Assembly: GCF_014203855.1 (NCBI RefSeq)
Contig: NZ_JACHJV010000001.1
Span: forward strand, 1,116,001-1,180,000
DNA: 64,000 bases
DNA from: Kitasatospora kifunensis
GTDB taxonomy: Bacteria; Actinomycetota; Actinomycetes; Streptomycetales; Streptomycetaceae
Reading direction: 5' to 3'
Shown here: piece by piece, positions 57,388 to 64,000 of the stretch
How positions within the stretch are numbered: position 1 is the stretch's first letter
Layout: each line of letters starts with the position of its first letter
Made by a program: the position numbers and the translations under genes
Notes under the pieces: model-generated
Database searches by the model: none
What the model was told of the DNA's origin: nothing
The model's input: only the letters and a program-made list of their open reading frames with translations

Positions 57388-58616
57388 TGCCGAGAACCCC
57401 ATCCGGGCTGGTGAGGGCGGTTTCGGTGTCGGGCGCGGTTGCTCAAGTCGGCGCTCTGGCGGAGCCGGCGGTCACCTCGGCATGATGATCGGCTGTGCTG
57501 CTGAGACTGGCATATCTGGGCGTGACGAACACGTTCGCGATGCTGCGGCTGCTGCCGATGAGCGACCGCGAGAAGGACGTGGAGATCCTGGCTCTGCGCC
57601 ATCAGATCACCGTGCTGGAACGGCAGCTGAACGGAGTGCGGGTCCGCTTCGAAGCGAGCGACCGGGCATTCCTCGCAACCCTGCTTCACGGTTTGCCGAC
57701 CCAGGTGCTGCGTCGGATGCGGCTGCTGGTGCGGCCGGACACCGTGCTGCGCTGGCATCGTGACCTGGTCGCCCGTCGTCATGCCGAGCGGTCCCGGCCC
57801 AAGCGCGGAGGTCGACCGCGGACCGTGCGCTCAGTCCGCGCCCTGGTCCTGCGCCTGGCCACCGAGAATCCCGGGTGGGGGTACCGTCGCCTGCACGGCG
57901 AACTGCTCATCCTCGGCGTGAAGGTGGCCGCATCCACGGTCTGGGAGATCCTCAAGGACGCCGGCATCCCGCCGGCACCCGAGCGAGCCTCGAGCACCTG
58001 GGCGGACTTCCTGCGTTCCCAGGCCGACGCGCTCCTCGCGTGCGACTTCTTCGAGACGGTCACCCTGTCCGGGGCCCGCCTGTACGTGTTCGCGGTGATC
58101 GAGCACGCGAGCCGGCGGATCCGGGTCCTGGGCGCGACCGCGCATCCGACCGCAGCCTGGGTGACGCAGACGGCGAAGAACCTCGTCATGGACCTCGAGG
58201 ACGCCGGCTGCCGGGCCCGCTACCTGATCCGCGACCGGGACGGGAAGTTCCCCGACCTGTTCGACGCCATCCTGCAGGACGCGGGCATCGAGGTCGTACT
58301 CAGCGGCATCCGGATACCGAGAATGAACTCCATCATGGAACGCTGGGTGCAGACCTGTCGGCATGAGCTGCTGGACCGCACGCTGGTCTGGGATCAGCGC
58401 CACCTCATGCACGCGCTGCGCGAGTTCGAGCACTTCTACAACGGGCACCGGCCGCACCAGGGCATCGCGAACGCCCGCCCGCTCCACCCACTCCCCCAAC
58501 CGATCAGCGACCCCGAGCAGATCACCCGCCTCGACATACGCAGACGCGACCGACTCGGCGGCCTACTCCACGAATACCAACATGCCGCTTGACCAGGCCG
58601 GATGAGGTTTTCGGCA
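57388..58616 (+). mobile_element. Single-ORF DDE insertion sequence, copy B
   Basis: The element begins TGCCGAGAACCCCATCCGG at 57388 and ends with the complement CCGGATGAGGTTTTCGGCA at 58616. It carries one transposase. Its ends and gene match copy A at 47415-48599. No target duplication is obvious at the flanks. Confidence 0.75.
57495..58592 (+). CDS. DDE transposase (IS3/integrase-core type), copy B
   Basis: The 365-residue product has the same layout as copy A: VEILALRHQITVLERQLNGV, GYRRLHGELLILGVKVAAST, and the DDE core with ACDFFETVTL, LIRDRDGKFPDLF and MNSIMERWVQ. The product is intact. It starts at the CTG/GTG-rich region near 57495; the exact start codon is uncertain (MLLRLAYLG is the usual N-terminus). 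Confidence 0.9.
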   Translation: MLLRLAYLGVTNTFAMLRLLPMSDREKDVEILALRHQITVLERQLNGVRVRFEASDRAFLATLLHGLPTQVLRRMRLLVRPDTVLRWHRDLVARRHAERSRPKRGGRPRTVRSVRALVLRLATENPGWGYRRLHGELLILGVKVAASTVWEILKDAGIPPAPERASSTWADFLRSQADALLACDFFETVTLSGARLYVFAVIEHASRRIRVLGATAHPTAAWVTQTAKNLVMDLEDAGCRARYLIRDRDGKFPDLFDAILQDAGIEVVLSGIRIPRMNSIMERWVQTCRHELLDRTLVWDQRHLMHALREFEHFYNGHRPHQGIANARPLHPLPQPISDPEQITRLDIRRRDRLGGLLHEYQHAA

Positions 58617-58979
58617 AGAGCAAGGTTGTGGAGGGTCGAGATTCCGCCGGCAGCCAGGACGCGTGCGGAGGCCGCCGCTACCAGTGGCAGGTCCCCACCG
58701 GCCTGACCCCGTCGTCCTGACCGCCTGCGCCGGTCAGCCGGAAAAGCTCCACCCCACTGAATCGCTGGGGGGTCGGAACCGGCATCTGACAGCGCAACTT
58801 CGCACTGCGCACCGGGTCTAGGGCACCATCCGCCAGGCCACACAGACCACCGACCTCAACCTCATCCGACTCCACGCCTGGTGGAACGGGAGACCTTCGA
58901 CCACGCCCACCACAGCCGCCTCACCAGCCTCCAACTCAGCCTTGCAGCACAGAACCTCCAATTAGTTACCAAGATCGCG
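58617..58979 (+). pseudogene. Decayed 3' end of an IS1182-type transposase
   Basis: Within about 58810-58980, DLNLIRLHAWWNGRP in one frame continues as HAHHSRLTSLQLSLAAQ in the next. This corresponds to the C-terminal end of IS1182 transposases (LNLIRLxAYWTGxPxDRTRTSxLxxL). A frameshift separates the two parts. The upstream stretch is too decayed to read. Confidence 0.5.
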
Positions 58980-59474
58980 CAAGGTCGAGCGCCATGACCA
59001 TCACTGACGAACAGGTCGAGCGGCCAGCAGCGGAAGCCAAACAGGACGTCGACCAGTTCGCCGCTGCGGCCGCCGTCGCGCAGGTCCGAGGCATGCTCCC
59101 ACTGCCGGACACTACCGCCGTGGCGACAGTCGATGCTGGGCCAGACCGGATCGGTTTGCAACCGCGAAACAGCCTGCGGGGCCGCAGCCCGGTGGCTGCG
59201 GCCCCGCTTCAAATCACCTCCCGCCGACCCCTCGATGCGGATCGAACCTTTCCGGCGTCAGGGGCGTGCGGTGGCGGTCGGGGTAGCCAGAGTCGAATGA
59301 CGGGCGCGCTGTCAGGGTGTGATGGTCACTCGGTCAGGAAGAGCGACATCCCCGGAGTCTGAGAAGCTGTTGTCTTTCCGGGCTTGAGGACTGCGTTTTC
59401 GCTGGTCGGGCATAGGGGCGGCGGTCTTGTGGGAGTGGTGACGTGTCGTGTCGTCGCTCGGGTGGAGGTCGGGG
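58980..59474. other. Region with a strong hairpin but no clear gene
   Basis: A frame from 58994 (MTITDEQVERPAAEAKQ) starts well but runs through a terminator-like hairpin and loses protein character, so it may be a gene fragment. No other gene is seen. Confidence 0.4.
59176..59207. terminator. 14-bp perfect hairpin
   Basis: GCGGGGCCGCAGCC (59176-59189) pairs perfectly with GGCTGCGGCCCCGC (59194-59207) around a CGGT loop, followed by TTC. It looks like a bidirectional terminator, but no intact gene ends directly before it. Confidence 0.6.
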
Positions 59475-60020
59475 ATGCCGTCGGTCGTGGGGCTGCTGGA
59501 ACAGCGCGAGCTCACTGCTCGCCGTCGTGTGGACGAACTGCGGGAGGAGGCCGACCGTATCCAGGCCGAGCTGGCCGTGGCCGAGCAGGACTGGAAGGAG
59601 TGGGTCATCGCTCGCTCGCGCGTCGGCCAAGTGCTGGCTCCGGGCGGCGACAACGTCGCCGGTCCCGAGGCTTCCCAGGGCCAGCGGGATCCCGGTGAAC
59701 AGCCGGTGCGGCCCGAGCTTCCGGATGCGGCGAAGCCGAAGTCGGTGGTGCCGATGTGGCGCGCGGGGCTGGCCTGGTCGGCGCTGTCGGTGGACTACCA
59801 GCGCATCCTGCGGGTCCTGGCGGACCGGGACCGGCTCGGTCAAGGTCCGTTGACCTGCCAGGAGATGGCTGTCGCCTTCGACGTGGACGTGGTGCCGGCG
59901 AAGGTGGAGGCGCTGCGGTCGAAGGCGAAGCGGCTGATGGCCCGTGCCTGGCTGGCCGAGCCGGCTCCGGGTCGGTTCACGCTCGCGAAGGGCGTGGCTG
60001 GGCCAGGCGGCGGGTCATGA
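59475..60020 (+). CDS. Conserved hypothetical protein beside an IS5 element
   Basis: I chose the ATG at 59475 (GGAGG seven bases upstream), giving 181 residues. It has an N-terminal coiled coil (ELTARRRVDELREEADRIQA) and a C-terminal winged-helix-like region (VDYQRILRVLADRDRLGQGP, PAKVEALRSKAKRLMARAWL). Proteins of this type recur in Streptomyces genomes near transposases. The stop overlaps the 3' end of the convergent IS5 transposase by 44 bases. A DNA-binding role is a guess. Confidence 0.7.
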   Translation: MPSVVGLLEQRELTARRRVDELREEADRIQAELAVAEQDWKEWVIARSRVGQVLAPGGDNVAGPEASQGQRDPGEQPVRPELPDAAKPKSVVPMWRAGLAWSALSVDYQRILRVLADRDRLGQGPLTCQEMAVAFDVDVVPAKVEALRSKAKRLMARAWLAEPAPGRFTLAKGVAGPGGGS

Positions 60021-60840
60021 GCAGGGTCATCGACCAGTAGACCATCGCCTCGGCGCTGCTGGTGCTGCGCTCGAAGTCGCGCACCAGGCGGCGGGTGCGC
60101 ATCAGGTGGGCGAAGAACCGTTCGACGATCCACCGCTTGGGCAGCACCACGAAGCCGCGCATGTCGTCGCTTCGCTTGACGATCATCAGCACCAGGGCCA
60201 GGGCGGTGAAGCAGTACTCGATGAGTCCGCCGGTATAGCCGCCGTCGGCCCAGATGAGCTCCAGCAGGTGGTGCGCGTCGGCCACCTGGGCCATCAGGAC
60301 CTGAGCTGCGGTGCGGTCACCGGTGTCGGCGGCGGTGACCATCACGGCGAGCAGCAGCCCGAGGGTGTCGACCACGACGTGCCGCTTGCGTCCGTTGATC
60401 AGCTTGCCGCCGTCGAAGCCGCGGCTGTCGGCGCCGACGACGGCATCCGCCTTGACCGACTGGGAGTCGATCACGCCCGCGCTCGGCTGCGGATCCCGCC
60501 CTGCCTTCTCGCGGACCCGGCCGCGCAGCCGGTCGTGGAACTCCCGGATCAGGTCCTGGTCGCGCCAGCGTCGGAAGAACGCGTAGACCCGGTCCCACGG
60601 CGGGAAGTCGGCCGGCATCGCCCGCCACTTGATGCCGTTGTCGACCAGGTAACGAACCGCGTCCAGCATCGCCCGGTGGCAGTACGCCTCCGGCTGCCCG
60701 CCCTGGCCGCGCAGCCAGCCTGGCACCGGCAGCAGCGGCCGGACCACCACCCACTCGACGTCCGACATGTCCGTCGGGTAGCGGCGCTCGCGCACCCCCG
60801 TGATCGGCCGCGTTCCCGAACTGGTGAGCCAGGCAGTCAC
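59977..60840 (-). CDS. IS5-family transposase
   Basis: The likely start is the GTG at 60840 (VTAWLTSSGTRPITGVRERR), giving 287 residues. It shows the family N-terminus (YPTDMSDVEWVVVRPLLPVP), GIKWRAMPADFPPWDRVYAF, and the DDE residues in GVIDSQSVKA, IWADGGYTG and RWIVERFFAHL. It appears intact. The element ends were not resolved. Confidence 0.92.
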   Translation of the reverse strand: MTAWLTSSGTRPITGVRERRYPTDMSDVEWVVVRPLLPVPGWLRGQGGQPEAYCHRAMLDAVRYLVDNGIKWRAMPADFPPWDRVYAFFRRWRDQDLIREFHDRLRGRVREKAGRDPQPSAGVIDSQSVKADAVVGADSRGFDGGKLINGRKRHVVVDTLGLLLAVMVTAADTGDRTAAQVLMAQVADAHHLLELIWADGGYTGGLIEYCFTALALVLMIVKRSDDMRGFVVLPKRWIVERFFAHLMRTRRLVRDFERSTSSAEAMVYWSMTLLMTRRLAQPRPSRA

Positions 60841-61038
60841 ACGCGAGGGTGGCCGAGTTGGACTCCACTCCCGCGATGCCGTACAACTGCGACAACAGGG
60901 CCTCCTGGACCGCTCTTTGGCGTAGACACCCTTCGAGCTACCAAGAGGCCCTGTTCTCATGCCCAGCACCAGCCACGATCACCCGATCGAGACTCCCGCT
61001 CGACCAACACCGCTCAAGATCGGAACGATATCGACCTC
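60841..61038. other. Short intergenic region
   Basis: It probably contains the outer end of the IS5 element. Nothing else is recognised. Confidence 0.4.
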
Positions 61039-61386
61039 TCAGGCGACAGCGATCCAGTAGTCGGCCAGGTAGAGAATGACCAGCCCAAGCAAGGAGACCA
61101 TCACCCACACAGGCCGTCGACCCCGATGCAGGCCTATGCCCACCAACCCGACCAACCAGATGGCGGGGATGCCCAGCAGCGGGACGTCCCACAGGAGAAC
61201 TCCACCCAGGCCCGAACAAGCGAGCCGCTTGCTCCCAGCCTCGCAGGCTCCAGGCGCGGCATCCCAGATGTACGGGACCACGATCACCGCAAGGCCGGCC
61301 ATCGTCGTGAGTGCCAGAACTGCCAGCAAGAGGCCAGTGATCTGGGCTTCCGTCAGTGGCCGTGAACTCGTGGGTTGTGCAGCCAT
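61039..61386 (-). CDS. Small three-helix membrane protein, unrecognised
   Basis: From the ATG at 61386 the product is 115 residues with three hydrophobic segments: ITGLLLAVLALTTMAGLAVI, LLWDVPLLGIPAIWLVGLVG and VWVMVSLLGLVILYLADYWI. A Gly/Cys-rich loop joins the first two (GACEAGSKRLACSG). No family is recognised and the ribosome site is weak. The membrane pattern and codon bias support it as a gene. Confidence 0.6.
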   Translation of the reverse strand: MAAQPTSSRPLTEAQITGLLLAVLALTTMAGLAVIVVPYIWDAAPGACEAGSKRLACSGLGGVLLWDVPLLGIPAIWLVGLVGIGLHRGRRPVWVMVSLLGLVILYLADYWIAVA

Positions 61387-61745
61387 GTTCGTGAAGGTAG
61401 CAGGACGGTGGCCCGGGGCCGCCCGGACCGGGCCTACCTGGTGTTCGGCGACTCCACCGACCTCCGAGCAGCCAAGAAGCCCGGCCTCCATGCCCGGACC
61501 GTCCCGCGAGACCCAATCGGGATTTCCGTTCGATCGACAGCCCTCTTGATCGGTACGACAACGACTTCTGAGCGGGGGTATTGATTACCTGATCAGGGCG
61601 GGCACGGGGTTCGATCGCCACCGGTTCGACCCGCGCCTGGTACAACGTGACAGTTGGCCGTGTACTCGTCGGGGCCTCGCAAGGACGTTACCCATGCGGG
61701 AATGCGGCGACAGATGCCAGCTGACTGGTCGTTAGGATTTGTTTC
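61387..61745. other. Intergenic region
   Basis: A divergent region between the small membrane gene and the XRE-DUF488 gene. No gene is seen. The AT-richer stretch TCGTTAGGATTTGTTTC just before 61746 suggests that the promoter of the rightward gene is close to its start. Confidence 0.4.
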
Positions 61746-62432
61746 ATGTCTGGTCGTTCCTCCGCCGATAGCTCCGAGCGAGCTCGCGGCCACCGTCTGG
61801 GTCGGCAGCTGCGAGCGCTGCGTGAGGCGCGTGGTTGGACCCGACCCCAGTTGGCTGCTGCGGCCAGCGTGCCGCTGCGCACACTGACCCGCCTGGAGAC
61901 CGAATCCGTGGCGCAGCCCGGCCTCTTCATCGTCGCGGCGTTGGCGGAGGCGCTGGAGGTCACGGTCGATGCGCTGGTGGCAGCCGCGGGTCCGGTGCCC
62001 GGCCTGTGGTCGACCGGGTACGAGGGTCGCACGATCGACTCGTTCGTCGCCGCGCTGGTCGACTCGGGTGTGGACGCGGTGGCGGACGTTCGGCTCACTC
62101 CGATCAGTCGCAAGCCCGGGTTCAGCAAGTCCCGGCTGAGCGCGGCGCTGGCCGATGCGGATATCGCCTACCTGCACCTGCGTTCGCTGGGGAATCCGAA
62201 GGACAACCGGGCGCCGTTCTGGGATGGCCGTGTCGGCGAGGGCCTGGCCGCGTTCGCCGATGTCATGGCGGCGGAGCCGGCCCTTCGGGAGCTGGACGAA
62301 CTCGCCGAGCTGGCTGTCGAGCGGTCGGTGGCGGTGCTGTGCTTCGAGCAGGACGAGCGCCGCTGCCATCGCCAGGCGGTCCTGGCCGAACTACACCGTC
62401 GCACCGCGCTGCCCGTCTCCGCCCTGGCCTGA
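61746..62432 (+). CDS. XRE-type HTH fused to a DUF488 domain
   Basis: The 228-residue product has an N-terminal Cro/C1-type HTH (about 17-75, LGRQLRALREARGWTRPQLA and VPLRTLTRLETESVAQ) and a C-terminal DUF488 domain (about 88-220): STGYEGRTIDSFVAALVDSG, VADVRLTPISRKPGFSKSRL and CFEQDERRCHRQAVLAEL. DUF488 has conserved polar residues of unknown function. The fusion to an HTH suggests self-regulation. The next gene follows by 90 bp in the same direction. Confidence 0.88.
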   Translation: MSGRSSADSSERARGHRLGRQLRALREARGWTRPQLAAAASVPLRTLTRLETESVAQPGLFIVAALAEALEVTVDALVAAAGPVPGLWSTGYEGRTIDSFVAALVDSGVDAVADVRLTPISRKPGFSKSRLSAALADADIAYLHLRSLGNPKDNRAPFWDGRVGEGLAAFADVMAAEPALRELDELAELAVERSVAVLCFEQDERRCHRQAVLAELHRRTALPVSALA

Positions 62433-62522
62433 TCGAAGTCAACTACCGGCCAGGAAGGCGCTCTTGCGCTTACTGCACTGTGCCCACCCAATGGTGACAG
62501 GAGTCGGACCAGGGGGGCTGGC

Positions 62523-63338
62523 ATGTCGGCATCGGGGTGGGAACGAGCGCGGATCCTGATCACGGTCAAGACGTATCCCGAGGTCTCGCACAAGTACTTG
62601 GAGACCTGCTGCGTGGCAGGCATCCGTCTGGACACGGACCCGGTACGGCACATCCGGCTGTTCCCGGTCCCGCACCGACTGCTCGACGAGGAGCAGCAGT
62701 TCGGGAAGTACTCCATCGTCGAGGTCGACGTCCGGCGCCACCACGTTGACCGGAGACCGGAGAGCCTGAGGCCCAACCTGGACACCCTTCGGGTCGTCGG
62801 CATGATCAGCAGCCGGGCTGGCTGGGCCGACCGCCTCGACATCATCAGACCATTGATCCAGCCGTCCTTGTGCTCAATCAAGCGCCGGCAGGAGGCCGAC
62901 GGCACCTCGCTAGGCCTCTTCCGGCCCGCCCGCATCGACTCCTTCCAGCTCGCCGAGGCGAACCCCTGGACAGCCGAGCAGTACGGCATCGTCAACCAGA
63001 CCGATGTGCTGCACCCGGATCACCGGCCCCTCGAATGGGTTCCGTTCGAGTTCCGCTACCGCTTCCGCTGCGACGACTCCGCCTGCCGGGGCCATGACAT
63101 GGGCCTGCGGGACTGGGAAGCCGGCCAGTCCTGGCGCAAGTTCCGCCGCAGCTACCCCGCCCACCGGCTGGCGGACGTCCTTCACGAGCGCTGGTGGACC
63201 AAGATGATCACCCCCGAGCGGGCCACCCACTTCTTCGTCGGCAACATCGCCGCCTACCCGAGGACGTTCATACTCCTGGGCCTGTTCAACCCCACGGTCG
63301 CCTCCCTTACCGCTCCCCGCCAGGACGCACTCTTCTGA
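62523..63338 (+). CDS. Unrecognised 271-residue partner of DUF488
   Basis: The product begins RARILITVKTYPEVSHKYLE and contains a mid-region FRYRFRCDDSACRGHDMGL with a possible Cys/His metal site (CxxxxC...H) and a C-terminal HFFVGNIAAYPRTFILLGLF. The body is alpha/beta with no known catalytic motif I can name. It is read from the same direction as the DUF488 gene and is probably co-expressed. The pair may form a small functional unit in this island. Confidence 0.75.
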   Translation: MSASGWERARILITVKTYPEVSHKYLETCCVAGIRLDTDPVRHIRLFPVPHRLLDEEQQFGKYSIVEVDVRRHHVDRRPESLRPNLDTLRVVGMISSRAGWADRLDIIRPLIQPSLCSIKRRQEADGTSLGLFRPARIDSFQLAEANPWTAEQYGIVNQTDVLHPDHRPLEWVPFEFRYRFRCDDSACRGHDMGLRDWEAGQSWRKFRRSYPAHRLADVLHERWWTKMITPERATHFFVGNIAAYPRTFILLGLFNPTVASLTAPRQDALF

Positions 63339-63364
63339 CGGCGGTCCGGGCCTCTCGGGTGCCC

Positions 63365-63615
63365 TGTCAGACGAGCCGTCGGGCGCCGGCGGAGGCGGTA
63401 GCGGATCAGGACGCGGTGGACGGCGGCGGGGTCGAGGCGGAGCAGGTAGACGATGCAGGGCGGTCCCCAGCGGCGCAGGACGCGGACTTTGATGTTTCGG
63501 CGCTCGGTGCGGGCGGGCAGGCGTCGTGAGCTGTGGTGTGGCCAGCTGGAGAGATCGCTCATGCCTGCGTCGGCGAGCGCGCGGTATCGGTCCGCCGAGT
63601 GGCCTCCACGGCGCC
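63365..63615 (-). pseudogene. IS481-family transposase, N-terminal fragment
   Basis: On the minus strand: ADRYRALADAGMSDLSSWPH, then RRLPARTERRNIKVRVLRRW and GPPCIVYLLRLDPAAVHRVL. This is the paired helix-turn-helix region of IS481 transposases. The DDE core does not follow, and both ends are broken. Confidence 0.6.
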
Positions 63616-63641
63616 CCTCGGCGGCTACTGCCGTTCGCATC

Positions 63642-64000
63642 ACCACGTCACCGGGGCGTCCTAGGGCGCACCGCGGACTCCAGGGCGCCCTCCAGATGGC
63701 CGCCCACCCCGATGGCAGGCTGGAGGGACTCGTCTTTGGCCACCCCGGCGGCTCACCGCTTCGCCCACGGTGGGTGCTCGACCAGCTCCGCAAGCGCACC
63801 GCCGAACTCGGCCTCCCCCGCATCGGCCTGCATGACCTGCGCCACGCCACCGCCAGCATCATGATCGCCGCCGGCATCCCCTTCGCCGTCGCCTCCAAGA
63901 CCCTTCGGCACTTCACCTTGGCCATCACCATCAACCTCTACGGCCACCTGCTCATGGACTCCGCCGACGAGGCCGTCAAGGCATTCGCCTCTGCCCTCGA
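63642..64000 (+). pseudogene. C-terminal part of a tyrosine-type integrase, running off the window
   Basis: The plus-strand frame reads GLVFGHPGGSPLRPRWVLDQ, then IGLHDLRHATASIMIAAGIP and TLRHFTLAITINLYGHLL. It contains the catalytic HDLRH arginine, LRH histidine-type box and the tyrosine in INLYGHL of phage-type integrases. The N-terminal DNA-binding domain is not visible upstream, where an IS481 fragment lies, so it appears 5'-truncated. The 3' end is outside the window. Confidence 0.8.

Noticed and set aside
58994..59362. Frame starting MTITDEQVERPAAEAK
   Set aside because: It runs through a perfect 14-bp terminator hairpin and loses protein character, so at most it is a fragment.

Overview
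The base composition (very GC-rich, third-position G/C, frequent GTG starts, many four-base ATGA/GTGA overlaps) and the gene families point to a Streptomyces- or Kitasatospora-like actinomycete. The window is an accessory region: defence systems, polymorphic-toxin remnants, a small PKS/NRPS cluster, signalling loci and many transposase remnants. No rRNA, tRNA or core housekeeping genes were seen.

Region 1 (1-20182) is a complete type I-E CRISPR-Cas locus. Array 1 (301-4073) is read leftwards from a leader at about 4074-4180. It is split by a 2266-bp IS21-family element that landed inside a spacer, with a 5-bp target duplication. At its left end it meets, tail to tail, the end of an oppositely oriented, degenerate array (1-242), joined through a palindromic hybrid repeat (243-268). 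Array 2 (19423-20182) is read rightwards from a leader with the same terminal motif and switches repeat type halfway. Between the arrays lie cas3, cas8e, cse2, cas7e, cas5e, cas6e, cas1e and cas2e (10038-19309). Wedged between array 1 and cas3 is a tightly packed helicase-nuclease operon (5990-9989) with a possible fourth member in front (5039-5896). It encodes a Cas4-like PD-(D/E)XK nuclease with four cysteines, an unrecognised 500-residue protein and an SF1 helicase. This is the best candidate here for an undescribed defence system.

Region 2 (20183-31650) holds a serine-recombinase fragment and a 5'-truncated RHS core with a C-terminal toxin and two Imm50-like immunity genes. It also holds an nSTAND-WD40 NLR-like protein preceded by a small helical protein that shares a short beta-type motif with it, then chimeric transposase debris. 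A perfect 18-bp hairpin separates the NLR gene from the RHS remnant.

Region 3 (31650-46276) is a six-gene operon on the minus strand: PKS-NRPS (ACP-KS-AT-AT-ACP-C), A-PCP, AT-less ketosynthase, P450, MbtH and formyltransferase. Gene set and order of the first five match salinosporamide salA-salE, so a gamma-lactam-beta-lactone or related product is predicted. A DHA2-type MFS exporter is divergently oriented beyond a 1.4-kb gap.

Region 4 (46277-64000) mixes transposase remnants and two related single-ORF DDE insertion sequences. It also carries a TerY-P-like signalling locus (zinc-ribbon membrane protein, small motif protein, vWA, PP2C phosphatase, kinase), a divergent membrane-anchored endonuclease-like protein, an IS5 element, an XRE-DUF488 gene with an unrecognised partner, and a tyrosine-integrase fragment running off the right edge.

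All family names come from motif recognition by eye; no database search was possible.
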